This document shows positions 9,401 through 17,382 of a DNA stretch of 64,000 nucleotides, one piece after another. Source of the DNA: Cellulomonas persica (GTDB lineage: Bacteria > Actinomycetota > Actinomycetes > Actinomycetales > Cellulomonadaceae). The stretch is taken from contig NZ_BJUA01000015.1 in the NCBI RefSeq assembly GCF_007989825.1, positions 1 through 64,000 on the forward strand, in the 5' to 3' direction. Both the position numbers and the translations under genes were made by a program. The notes beneath the pieces are model-generated. The model was not told the origin of the DNA. It made no database searches and saw nothing but the letters and a program-made list of their open reading frames with translations. Position 1 is the stretch's first letter. Each line of letters opens with the position of its first letter.

Positions 9401-10374
9401 TGCGCCTCGGTGACCCGACGGACTCCGAGCTCGACCGCAAGGTCGCCGCCGCGGTGCCGCGCGACCGTCCCGGGCGCGGCATGGTCGTCTCCAAGCACCA
9501 CGTCCTGACCGCGCTGCCGCGCGTCGACGGCGACGGCTCGGCCGACACCCTCGGCGCCGGCGTGCAGCACCTCGTGCAGTCCGTCGCGCAGTCGTGGCAC
9601 GGCGCGCCCCCGCCCAAGTTGCGCCTGCTCCCCGAGCAGGTCGCGCTCGACGAGCTGCGCGCCCGCGCGCCCCGCGCCCCCGGGCTCTTGCTCGGCATCG
9701 ACGAGGCCGCGCTCGCGCCCGTGGTGCTCGACGTGCGCGAGGAGCACCACCTGTACGCGTTCGGCGACTCCGGCGCGGGCAAGTCCGGGCTGCTGCGGCT
9801 CGTCGCCCGCGAGATCCAGCGCCTGCACACCGCGCAGGAGGCGCAGATCATCGCGGTGGACTTCCGCCGCGCGCTGCTGGGCGAGATCCCCGACGAGTAC
9901 CTGACGAGCTACCTGACGACGCACGAGCAGGCCGGTGCCGAGATCTCCGAGCTCGCCGCGTACCTGCGTGGGCGGCTCCCCGGCCCCGACGTCACACCCG
10001 AGCAGCTCCGCGCCCGCTCGTGGTGGTCGGGCGCCGAGGTGTACGTGCTCGTCGACGACTACGACCTCGTCGCGACGTCGGCGGGCAACCCGCTCGCGGC
10101 GCTGGTGCCGTTGCTCGCGCAGGCCAGCGACGTCGGGCTGCACCTGGTCCTGACGCGACGCACGGGTGGCGCCTCGCGCGCGCTGTTCGACCCCGTCGTG
10201 CAGGCGCTGCGCGACCTCGCCGCGCCCGGCATCGTGATGTCGGGCAGCCCCGACGAGGGTGCGCTCGTCGGCTCGGCGCGGCCCGTCGCGTCCGTGCCGG
10301 GGCGCGCTCAGCTCGTGACGCGCGACGCGGGCCTGCAGGTCGTCCAGCTCGCCTGGACGCCCTCCACGACCTGA
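6403..10374 (+). CDS. eccC: EccC-type FtsK/SpoIIIE ATPase, motor of type VII secretion
   Basis: The protein has 1323 residues, the length of a fused EccCa-EccCb. Two N-terminal membrane helices (about 38-90) anchor it. Three FtsK-like ATPase domains follow, with Walker A motifs GATGSGKS near residue 480, GGPRSGKS near 837 and GDSGAGKS near 1121; Walker B-like ALLIVCDE, VFLLVDG and VYVLVDDY are also present. All three lysines are intact, so all sites may bind ATP. ATG 6403 has GCAGGGAG upstream. A hairpin overlaps the stop codon, so the gene appears to be its own unit. Confidence 0.95.
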   Translation: MSIVADRNVQAGPPPVPTGQVVMQPPPEIQPSDGVSGVLSNLVPMLGSVGSIVFIAMSQPGGRGMIAGGMFLVASLGFVAVNGWRQRAQHQATVVGARREYLAYLADLRRTVRQAARAQRRAAQWYAPEPGALPAVAEERTRAWERTPDHPEFLRARLGTGAQQLSLRLEAPQTPPLAQLDPVAASAAHRFLVTHRVQQDIPLSVDVRSAARIEVAGAEQEARALARAVVAQLATFHSPERLQIAVLASERAMPAWDWVKWLPHAHSTRERDAVGPARMIGTTLAEIEGLLPEGLADRPRFGPAAPGSTPTPHVLVVVDGGHVPVGNGILTSDGVLGITVLELPEHWEDLEDPNVLRFLLGAALPDGGVPVEVLRVGLEPTRLKGDQLSVPEAEATARRLLPLFVDAGPQRTDGQVSAELVDLLGLGDVRDLDLARAWRPRLPRDRLRVPIGLTPQGQPVALDIKESAQQGMGPHGLIIGATGSGKSEVLRTLVLALALTHSSEDLNFVLVDFKGGATFAGMADMPHVSAIITNLGEELTLVDRMQDALQGEMVRRQELLRAAGNFANVADYEKARRTDRPDLQPLPALLIVCDEFSELLSAKPEFVDLFVAIGRLGRSLQMHLLLSSQRLEEGRLRGLESHLSYRIGLRTFSAAESRTVLGVPDAYELPPVPGVGFLKPDPTTMIQFRASYVSGPPPARRRTAVGGVGPVATGRARLESFTAAPVLSATPARDEPDEPFEDDQEKRATFDIAVSLMAGRGPAAHQVWLPPLVVPETYDRLMPDLTVDPALGLVSPGWRAAGPLTFPLGIVDRPLEQRRENLTVSLAGAGGHMAVVGGPRSGKSTALRSVVTGLALTHTPLEVQFYVLDFGGGTFTPIGGLPHVAGIGTRAEPDVVRRIVAEVEGIVDARERYFRAHGIDSIETYRQRRAAGQVDDGYGDVFLLVDGWSTVRAEFDELEPRLQALAGRGLTFGMHLLAAASRWMDFRTQVKDLFGTRLELRLGDPTDSELDRKVAAAVPRDRPGRGMVVSKHHVLTALPRVDGDGSADTLGAGVQHLVQSVAQSWHGAPPPKLRLLPEQVALDELRARAPRAPGLLLGIDEAALAPVVLDVREEHHLYAFGDSGAGKSGLLRLVAREIQRLHTAQEAQIIAVDFRRALLGEIPDEYLTSYLTTHEQAGAEISELAAYLRGRLPGPDVTPEQLRARSWWSGAEVYVLVDDYDLVATSAGNPLAALVPLLAQASDVGLHLVLTRRTGGASRALFDPVVQALRDLAAPGIVMSGSPDEGALVGSARPVASVPGRAQLVTRDAGLQVVQLAWTPSTT

Positions 10375-10399
10375 CCCGCCGCCACCGGCCCGGCGGGTC
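10373..10399 (+). terminator. Terminator hairpin overlapping the eccC stop
   Basis: GACCCGCCG at 10373-10381 pairs perfectly with 10391-10399 across a 9-base loop. The left arm contains the last bases of the eccC stop codon. Confidence 0.5.
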
Positions 10400-10428
10400 C
10401 GGCGACGGTCGGGCGCCAGTCCGACGCC

Positions 10429-10522
10429 GGTTCGTCGGTCCGGCGTCGGAGGTCGGTCCGGCGTCGGTTCGTCGGTCCGGCATCGGTTCGTCGGTCCGAC
10501 GCCGGGTCGTCGGCTCGCGGCG
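10429..10522. repeat. Degenerate 18-19 bp tandem repeat between eccC and the second RDD-FHA gene
   Basis: Four clear copies and one weaker copy of a GGTTCGTCGGTCCGGCGTC-like unit run head to tail (copies begin at 10429, 10448, 10466, 10485 and 10504). The repeat sits in the 259-base gap between convergent genes, where nothing else is evident beyond the eccC terminator. The array itself can form several GC-rich hairpins. Confidence 0.75.
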
Positions 10523-10633
10523 ACGAAACGACGCCGGGACGACGAACAGCCGCGCGGAGGCGACGAACGGGTACTTGCGGGTGGCTGACCCGTCACCGTT
10601 CAGGAGGGCAGCGGGCCTCGGTGGTGGCGGTGG

Positions 10634-12820
10634 TCAGCGGCTCTCGACGTGGACGGTGCGCTCGCCGAGGCGCAGCGACCAGCCGACCGTGACGACCGCA
10701 CGCATCCCGGCGGGCAGCGCGGCGGCGGCGCCGTCCGGGCGCACGACGACGGTGCCGTTGGTCGAGCCGCGGTCCACGACCCAGAGCTCGCCGGGTGCGG
10801 CCAGGCCGAACGCGAGGTGCGTCTTCGACAGCGAGCGTGCGGGGTCGTCGATCGAGACCTTGTGCTCGGCGTCGCCCTGCGGGTCGCGGCCGACGAGGCC
10901 GTCGCCGACGACGTCGACGCGCTCACCGGTGTCGAACGCGAGCCGCAGGCCCTGCGGGACCGGCGCGATCCCGGTCGCGGGCGTGCGCAGCCGCGTCAGC
11001 TCGATCTCGTCGAGCTCCTCGACCCCCCACCGCACGGACGTGACGTCGGGCGTGGCGGCCGGGCGCGGGTCGTCGGCGCGGTGCCGGTCGGTCGCGGTCG
11101 GGGGCGCGGAGACCGGGTCCGCGAGCGGGTGGACGGCGGGCTGCGGGAGGACCGCCTGCGCGCCGGTGGCCGGGTGGTGACCCTCGGGCCCGCTGACGCC
11201 AGCACCCTGCTCGTCGCGCGACGCCCCGGCCGGGGAGCCGATGACCTGCTCGTGCCCCGACGGAGGGGTGTCGCCGAGGGTCCGTACCGAGAGCGTGTCG
11301 CCCGCGAGCGGCTCGGACGTGCCCGTGGACGGGGTCGTCGGGGTCTGCGGACCCGACGATCCCGGGAAGCCCGTGATGAGCGGCCCGGACGCCTGCTGCG
11401 ACGGACGACCCGTCCCTACCCCGGGAGGCAGCGGGACGAGCCCGATGGTGGGCGGGACGTCGATCTCCGGCGTGCCGGGGGTCGTCGCGCCGGGTGTGCT
11501 CGCGGTCGCTGCACTCGTCGTCGGGAGCGGTGCGGCGTGCGTCGGGGCGGCGGAGTCGGACCCGGCGGAGGCCGCCGCGGGTGTGCCGGGGCTCGTCGCC
11601 CCTTCCCCGGCCGGTGCCGCCGGAGGCTCCGGGGCGGTCGGCGCGGCCGGCACGACGCCGGGCCCGGCCGCCGCGGGGACCGGAGACGGCGCCGACGACG
11701 GCGGCGGGGGCGGCGGCGGCGGGACCGGCCCGACCGCACGCGCGACGGCCTGGTCCCATGCCCGCGACGGGTCCTCGGCGCGCGCGACACCCGTCGCGCT
11801 CGCCAGCAGGACGATCGTGCCGGCCGCCTTGTCGTGCCAGCCGCGTTGCGCGGGCGACTTGTCGAAGACGCCGGACGACACGACGAGCCACTCGCCGACG
11901 AAGCACACGACGTAGCCCAGGCTGACGACGAGCTGCCGCAGCAGGATGCGCAGCAGGCCGGCGGGGCGACCGGTCTGCGCCGAGACGGTCCGGATGCCCA
12001 GGAGCGCGCCGCCGAGCGTCGCGCCCGTGATCGACTCGCTGATCCACAGCGCGATGCCGCCGAGGCCGACGAGCACCGACGGGACGAACGACGACGCGAC
12101 CGACGAGGGGCTCACCTCGGGCTCGCCCGACGTGGCGAGCATGATCACGACGCCGATACCCCCCAGGAGCATGAGCCCCGCGGCGTCGATCGCGAACGCG
12201 GCGACCCGGCGCCCCACCGGCGCGACGCTGCCAGGCACGACGGGGAAGGTCTCGCCGACCCGGACGGCCGACCGCGTGCCCGGCTCGCCCGGCGCACGGG
12301 AGGCGGGCGCCGGGGGCCCCGCAGCACCGGCCGCAGCAGGGGCGGGCCCGGCGGGCGCCGGACGAGCGAGACCGGACGCAGCGGCCGGCGGCGCAGCGCT
12401 GGTCGGTGCAGCGCTGGTCGGCGCAGCGCTCGTCGGGCCGGTGCCCGGCGGCGCCGCGGCCGGGGGCGGCGGGTACGCGCCCGAGGCACTGGCCGGGGGC
12501 GGCGGGTACGCATCGGCATCACCCGCCGGGGGCGGCGGGTACGCAGCGGCTGCGCCGGCCGGGGGCGGCGGGTAGGTACCCGGCGACACGGGTGCCGCGT
12601 GCGGGCCGGGGGCCGGCTGCGTCGTGGCGTACGGGCCGGGCGCTGGCGCGACGGGGCCCGACGACGGGACGGGCGGCAGCGGCGTGTACGGCGCGGCCGC
12701 GTGCGGGTAGGGCACGACGGGTGCGGGCGGCACCGCCGTGACGCGCGCACCGCACTCGGCGCAGAACATCGCACCGCTGTCGAGCTCGGCACCGCACGTG
12801 CTGCACTTCTGGGCGCTCAC
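10634..12820 (-). CDS. Zinc-ribbon/RDD/FHA membrane protein (copy 2)
   Basis: This 728-residue paralogue of the 3535-4857 gene has the same order: Cys4 zinc ribbon (CSTCG, CAECG), a long Pro/Ala/Tyr linker, an RDD membrane region (about 195-340, also with QRGWHDKAAG), a second very long Pro/Ala/Thr linker, and a C-terminal FHA domain with VGRD, SKTH and STNGT. The linkers are about 290 residues longer in total. Start is GTG with a GAAGGGG-like site upstream. The pair flanks the EccD/EccC core, which suggests two alternative phospho-dependent adaptors; this is inference. Confidence 0.85.
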   Translation of the reverse strand: MSAQKCSTCGAELDSGAMFCAECGARVTAVPPAPVVPYPHAAAPYTPLPPVPSSGPVAPAPGPYATTQPAPGPHAAPVSPGTYPPPPAGAAAAYPPPPAGDADAYPPPPASASGAYPPPPAAAPPGTGPTSAAPTSAAPTSAAPPAAASGLARPAPAGPAPAAAGAAGPPAPASRAPGEPGTRSAVRVGETFPVVPGSVAPVGRRVAAFAIDAAGLMLLGGIGVVIMLATSGEPEVSPSSVASSFVPSVLVGLGGIALWISESITGATLGGALLGIRTVSAQTGRPAGLLRILLRQLVVSLGYVVCFVGEWLVVSSGVFDKSPAQRGWHDKAAGTIVLLASATGVARAEDPSRAWDQAVARAVGPVPPPPPPPPSSAPSPVPAAAGPGVVPAAPTAPEPPAAPAGEGATSPGTPAAASAGSDSAAPTHAAPLPTTSAATASTPGATTPGTPEIDVPPTIGLVPLPPGVGTGRPSQQASGPLITGFPGSSGPQTPTTPSTGTSEPLAGDTLSVRTLGDTPPSGHEQVIGSPAGASRDEQGAGVSGPEGHHPATGAQAVLPQPAVHPLADPVSAPPTATDRHRADDPRPAATPDVTSVRWGVEELDEIELTRLRTPATGIAPVPQGLRLAFDTGERVDVVGDGLVGRDPQGDAEHKVSIDDPARSLSKTHLAFGLAAPGELWVVDRGSTNGTVVVRPDGAAAALPAGMRAVVTVGWSLRLGERTVHVESR

Positions 12821-12961
12821 CGTGTCCCCTTCTCGTCAGGCGGGGTCAGGCATCGCGTCCCGCCGCGAGCATCGTGCCAGAGATGTCCGCTCAGGCCGAT
12901 GGGCGTTCACACGTCCAGGTGGTGCGGCGCTCCTCGGCCGCGACCGAGGGCGGCGGCGGAG

Positions 12962-13969
12962 TCAGGACGCGCGGTCGACGAGGGCGTCGGCGAACGAGAC
13001 CAGCGCGGACTTCACCGGGCCCTCGGGCAGCGGGTCGAGCACGCGCACGGCGTCCATCGCGAGCGCGACGGCCCGCTCACGCGTCAGGGCGACGACGCGG
13101 TGCTCACGCAGCGCGGCGACGGCCGTCAGCAGAGCGGCGTCGTCGGTCAGGTCGCCGTCGAGCAGCGCGAGGACCGCGCGGTCCTCGTCGGTCGCGTCCG
13201 GGCTCGCACACAGCTCGCGCAGGAGCAGCACGGGCATGGTGGGCACGCGCTCGCGCAGGTCGGTGCCGGGGGTCTTGCCCGTCAGCGAGCCGTCGGCGGT
13301 CAGGTCGATCACGTCGTCGGCGAGCTGGAACGCGACGCCGATGCGCTCGCCGAACTCCGTCACGGTGCTCACGACGGCCGGCGGGCACCCGGCGAACATC
13401 GCGCCGAGGCGTGCCGAGGTCGCGAGCAGCGAGGCGGTCTTGTCGGCGAGCACCTGCAGGTAGTGCGCGACGGGGTCGTCGCCCTCGCGCGGGCCGACGG
13501 TCTCGTGCAGCTGGCCGAGGCACAGCCGCTCGAACGTGCGCGCCTGGATCCGCACGGCCTCGGGGCCGAGCCCCGCGACGGTCGTGGACGCGCGCGCGAA
13601 CAGCAGGTCGCCGGTGAGGATCGCCACCGAGTTGCCCCACACCTCGTGCGCGGAGGGCGCGCCGCGGCGCAGCGGGGCGGAGTCCATGACGTCGTCGTGG
13701 TAGAGCGTCGCCAGGTGCGTGAGCTCGACGACGACGGCCGCGTCGACGACCTCACGCCGCGCACCGTCACCGAGCTCGGCCACGAGCAGGGTCAGCAGCG
13801 GGCGCAGGCGCTTGCCGCCCGCGTTGACGAGGTGCCGTGAGGCGTCGTCGGCCAGCGCGTCGGCGTGCGCGACCGTGTCCCGCAGCGCCTCCTCCACGAG
13901 GGCGAGGCGGGCGGTCAGGCGATCAGCGAGGGCCGGGTCGGCCAGCGGGATGGCCGCGGTCGAAGTCAC
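12962..13969 (-). CDS. Long-chain (E)-polyprenyl diphosphate synthase, menaquinone side chain
   Basis: The 335-residue protein condenses isopentenyl diphosphate onto an allylic diphosphate. The first Asp-rich motif DDVMD is at 92-96 and the second, DDVID, at 218-222; GGKRLRP near residue 51 binds diphosphate. No bulky residues block the site just before the first motif, consistent with a long product such as a heptaprenyl to nonaprenyl chain. It sits next to nuo and the men genes, so it most likely makes the menaquinone tail. The GTG start has TAGGTT six bases upstream and appears leaderless, separate from the nuo operon. Confidence 0.92.
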   Translation of the reverse strand: MTSTAAIPLADPALADRLTARLALVEEALRDTVAHADALADDASRHLVNAGGKRLRPLLTLLVAELGDGARREVVDAAVVVELTHLATLYHDDVMDSAPLRRGAPSAHEVWGNSVAILTGDLLFARASTTVAGLGPEAVRIQARTFERLCLGQLHETVGPREGDDPVAHYLQVLADKTASLLATSARLGAMFAGCPPAVVSTVTEFGERIGVAFQLADDVIDLTADGSLTGKTPGTDLRERVPTMPVLLLRELCASPDATDEDRAVLALLDGDLTDDAALLTAVAALREHRVVALTRERAVALAMDAVRVLDPLPEGPVKSALVSFADALVDRAS

Positions 13970-13975
13970 GGGTCG

Positions 13976-13981
13976 AACCTA
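13976..13981 (-). promoter_or_regulatory. Leaderless promoter -10 box of the polyprenyl synthase gene
   Basis: Minus-strand TAGGTT is followed by six bases and then the GTG at 13969, so transcription should begin at or next to the start codon. Confidence 0.5.
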
Positions 13982-13992
13982 TCCCGCCCGGA

Positions 13993-14021
13993 CGCCTGCC
14001 TCCGCATCGCGGACGCAGGCG
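13993..14021 (-). terminator. Hairpin ending the nuo operon
   Basis: A 13-bp inverted repeat with one mismatch (13993-14005 with 14009-14021) and a 3-base loop lies 36 bases past the nuoN stop and before the promoter of the polyprenyl synthase gene. Confidence 0.6.
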
Positions 14022-14057
14022 CCGGGGCGATCCGGACATCCCGACGGGTCGTGCCGA

Positions 14058-15836
14058 TCAGGGCAGGAACCGCGCGACGTCGGAGATGAGGTCGAGCACG
14101 GGTGTCGGGAAGACGCCGAGCACGACGGTGACGAGCGCGCAGACCCCGATCGCCACCGCGGCGAGGCCCTCCGACGGCACGACCGTGGTGGTCGTCGTCG
14201 GGGCGGACGGCTCGACGAGGGTCGCGACGGCGGTCGTGCCGCCCTCGGTCGCGAGCGCGACGTCGGTGCCCTCGGCAGCCGCGGGCTCGGCCGCAGCCGG
14301 CGTGCCGGCGGCCGTGGCCGGCACAGCGCCCTCCTGGGTGGCCTCGTGCGCGGCGGGCGTGAAGTACATGAGCACGATGATGCGCACGTAGAAGAACGCG
14401 GCGGCGGCCGAGCTCAGGACACCCACGAGCGCGAGCGGCCACGCGCCGCCTTCGACGGCCGCGGAGAACACCGCGAACTTCCCGATGAACCCGGCGGTGA
14501 GGGGGATGCCCGCGAACGACAGCAGGAACAGCGCGAACGCGCCGGCCAGGACCGGGCTCGTGCGACCGAGCCCCGCCCACTGCGACAGGTGTGTCGCCTC
14601 GCCGAGCACCGTGGTGCGCAGGTCCCCGCCCTCGTCGTCGGCGAGCGTGTTGTCGTCGCCGTCCGCGGCAGCGCCCAGCGGCACGACGCTGCGCTCACGC
14701 ACGAGCCAGACGATGCCGAACGCACCGATCGTCGCAACGCCGTAGGCGAGCAGGTAGAACAGCACGGCCGTGATGCCCGCCTCGTCGAGCGCGATCACGC
14801 CCGTGAGCACGAACCCAGCGTGCGCGATCGAGGAGTACGCGAGCAGGCGCTTGATGTCCGTCTGCACGAGCGCGACGACCGTGCCGAGCACCATCGTCGC
14901 GATCGCGACGGTCCACAGCAGCACGTCGAGGTCCCACTGCAGGCCCGGGAACACCGTGTAGTACACGCGCAGCAGCGCGCCGAACGCGGCGATCTTGGTG
15001 CAGGCGGCCATGAAGCCCGTGATGGGCGTGGGAGCGCCCTGGTAGACGTCCGGGGTCCACGCGTGGAAGGGCACCGCGCCGACCTTGAAGAGCAGGCCGA
15101 CGAGCAGCAGCACCGAGCCGACGAGCAGGAGCCCGTCGAGCGACGACGGGTCGCCGACGGCGACGGCGATCTCCGCGTAGCGCAGCGAGCCGGAGTACCC
15201 GTAGAGCAGCGCGACGCCGAAGATCAGCAACGCGGACGCGAACGCCCCCAGCAGGAAGTACTTGAGCGCGGCCTCCTGCGACAGCAGGCGACGGCGGCGG
15301 GCCATGCCGGTGAGCAGGTACAGCGGCAGCGACAGGACCTCGAGCGCGACGAACAGCGTGAGCAGGTCGCCCGTCGCGGGCAGGATCATCATGCCGCCGG
15401 TCGCCAGGAGCAGCAGCGGGTAGACCTCGGTCTGCGTGATGCCCTTGCTGCGGGCGAGCTCCTCGTACTCGGAGCCGGGCACCGACGCGGCGGTCGGCGC
15501 GAACGCGTCCTCGCCGGTCGCGGTGCGGTCGGCCACCACGAGCAGCGCGAGCAGCGTGAGCACGGCGATCGCGCCCTGCAGCACCAGCGTCGGTCCGTCG
15601 ACGAGCAACGAGCCGTCGAGCACGTCGTGCCCGCCGTCCGACTTCACGCCGCTCCACAGCGCGGCGACGGCGACGATCGAGCCGACGAGCGCGCCGAACG
15701 TCAGCGTCAGCTGCACGGGGCGGCGCGCACGGTCCGGCACGAACGCCTCGGCGAGCACGCCGAGCACGCCGGCCGCGAGCACGATCAGCACGGGCGACAG
15801 CGCGCCCCACGCGATGTCCGGTGCGGTGAAGCTCAC
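14058..15836 (-). CDS. nuoN: NADH-quinone oxidoreductase subunit N
   Basis: This antiporter-like proton-pumping membrane subunit of complex I has about 14 hydrophobic helices and the core proton-channel signature around the LPLYLL and PFHAWTPDVYQG segments. At 592 residues it is longer than most NuoN (about 480-530). The extra length is an Asp/Gly-rich loop near residues 380-400 and an Ala/Thr/Glu-rich insert near 495-560 before the last helix. The GTG start overlaps the nuoM stop by four bases. It is the last gene of the operon. Confidence 0.95.
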   Translation of the reverse strand: MSFTAPDIAWGALSPVLIVLAAGVLGVLAEAFVPDRARRPVQLTLTFGALVGSIVAVAALWSGVKSDGGHDVLDGSLLVDGPTLVLQGAIAVLTLLALLVVADRTATGEDAFAPTAASVPGSEYEELARSKGITQTEVYPLLLLATGGMMILPATGDLLTLFVALEVLSLPLYLLTGMARRRRLLSQEAALKYFLLGAFASALLIFGVALLYGYSGSLRYAEIAVAVGDPSSLDGLLLVGSVLLLVGLLFKVGAVPFHAWTPDVYQGAPTPITGFMAACTKIAAFGALLRVYYTVFPGLQWDLDVLLWTVAIATMVLGTVVALVQTDIKRLLAYSSIAHAGFVLTGVIALDEAGITAVLFYLLAYGVATIGAFGIVWLVRERSVVPLGAAADGDDNTLADDEGGDLRTTVLGEATHLSQWAGLGRTSPVLAGAFALFLLSFAGIPLTAGFIGKFAVFSAAVEGGAWPLALVGVLSSAAAAFFYVRIIVLMYFTPAAHEATQEGAVPATAAGTPAAAEPAAAEGTDVALATEGGTTAVATLVEPSAPTTTTTVVPSEGLAAVAIGVCALVTVVLGVFPTPVLDLISDVARFLP

Positions 15837-17374
15837 TGGTCGCTCCCTTCGAGAGCAGCGGCGGCCGGCGCGTCCTCGACGTCGATCACGTCGAGCGTCA
15901 CGTGGGCGGGCGGTCGCACGAGGTCGAGCGCGGGAGCCGGGACGAACCCGAGCACGAGCATGGCCGCGATGAGGGGCGCGACGGCCCAGCGCTCGGTCGC
16001 GGTCACGTCACGCATGCCGGCGAGCTCGTCGCGCGGCGTCCCGGAGAAGATCCGCTGGTAGGTCCACAGCACGTAGATCGCGGCGAGCACCACACCGAGG
16101 GTCGCGACGATCGCCGCGGCCGGGTGCCGGCCGAACGTGCCCACGATGACCATGAACTCGGAGACGAACGTCGACAGGCCGGGCAGCGAGAGCGCCGACA
16201 GACCGGAGACGAGGAACAGCCCCGCCAGCACCGGGACGAGCTTGGCCAGGCCGCCGAAGTCCGCGATCTGCTGCGAGCCGCGGCGGGCGACCAGGAACCC
16301 GGCGAGCAGGAACAGCGCACCGGTCGAGAGCCCGTGGTTGACCATGTAGAACGAGGAGCCGGCGATCGACGTCGACGTGAACGCGAAGATGCCGAGCACG
16401 ATGAACCCGAAGTGCGACACCGACGTGTACGCGATGAGCCGCATGAGGTCCTTCTGCCCGATCGCGAGCAGCGCGCCGTACAGGATCGACACGACCGCGA
16501 GCACGATGATCGTGGGCGCGGCCCAGCGCGAGGCGTTCGGGAACAGGGGCAGGCACAGCGTGAGCATCCCGAAGGTGCCGACCTTGTCGAGCACGCCGAC
16601 GAGCAGCGTCGAGGTGCCGGCGGGCGCCTGCTCGGCCGCGTCCGGCAGCCAGGTGTGCACCGGGAACATCGGCGCCTTGATCGCGAACGCGACGAAGAAC
16701 GCGACGAACAGCCACTTCTCGGTGGTCGGGTCGAGCGCCACACCGGTCAGCTTCTCGGTGAGGAACCCGTCCGGACCACCCGGCCCCTGCAGGTAGAGCG
16801 CGATGACGCCGATCAGCATGATCAGCCCGCCCGCGAGCGAGAACAGCAGGAACTTCACCGCGGCGTAGCGCCGGCCCGCTCCCCCGAAGCCGCCGATCAT
16901 GAAGTAGACCGGGATGAGCATGGCCTCGAAGAGCACGTAGAACAGGAAGACGTCGCGCGCGGCGAACACCGCGACGATGAACGCCTCGAGGACGATCACG
17001 AGCGCGAGGTACTTGCGCAGCGCGTCGGACGACGTGGTGTCCGAGCCCTGCTCCCGCCAGCCGGCGAGCACGACGAGCGGCACGAGCAGCACCGACATCG
17101 CGATGAGCGCGATCCCGACGCCGTCGACGCCGACCGCGTACGACGCTCCGATCGCGGGGATCCACCGGTGCGTCTCGAGCAGCTGGACCGAGCCGGCGTC
17201 CGCGGTGTCGAAGGCGGTGATCGCGAGGACCGCGACGACGAGCTCGACGAGCGCGATGCCGAGTGCCAGGACGCGCGCACGCGGGCGCAGCGCCTTCGGG
17301 GCGAACCACAGCAGCAGCGCACCGAGGACCGGCCACGCGATGAGCGTGGTCAGCCAGGGGAAGTCGGGCGACAT
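15833..17374 (-). CDS. nuoM: NADH-quinone oxidoreductase subunit M
   Basis: The 513-residue antiporter-like subunit pumps protons in the membrane arm. It shows the conserved glutamate in FEAMLIPVYFMIG, the MFPVHTWLPDAAEQAPAG segment, and the broken-helix region of the family. ATG 17374 follows the nuoL stop by eight bases; its own stop overlaps nuoN (GTGA). Length is normal. Confidence 0.96.
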   Translation of the reverse strand: MSPDFPWLTTLIAWPVLGALLLWFAPKALRPRARVLALGIALVELVVAVLAITAFDTADAGSVQLLETHRWIPAIGASYAVGVDGVGIALIAMSVLLVPLVVLAGWREQGSDTTSSDALRKYLALVIVLEAFIVAVFAARDVFLFYVLFEAMLIPVYFMIGGFGGAGRRYAAVKFLLFSLAGGLIMLIGVIALYLQGPGGPDGFLTEKLTGVALDPTTEKWLFVAFFVAFAIKAPMFPVHTWLPDAAEQAPAGTSTLLVGVLDKVGTFGMLTLCLPLFPNASRWAAPTIIVLAVVSILYGALLAIGQKDLMRLIAYTSVSHFGFIVLGIFAFTSTSIAGSSFYMVNHGLSTGALFLLAGFLVARRGSQQIADFGGLAKLVPVLAGLFLVSGLSALSLPGLSTFVSEFMVIVGTFGRHPAAAIVATLGVVLAAIYVLWTYQRIFSGTPRDELAGMRDVTATERWAVAPLIAAMLVLGFVPAPALDLVRPPAHVTLDVIDVEDAPAAAALEGSDQ

Positions 17375-17382
17375 CGCTCTCC

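Noticed and set aside
5956-10596. Open frame of about 1546 codons on the minus strand opposite eccC
   Set aside because: It is antisense to a clear three-ATPase EccC, is dominated by Arg/Gly/Ala/Glu/Asp with no domain, and arises because stop codons are rare in GC-rich DNA.
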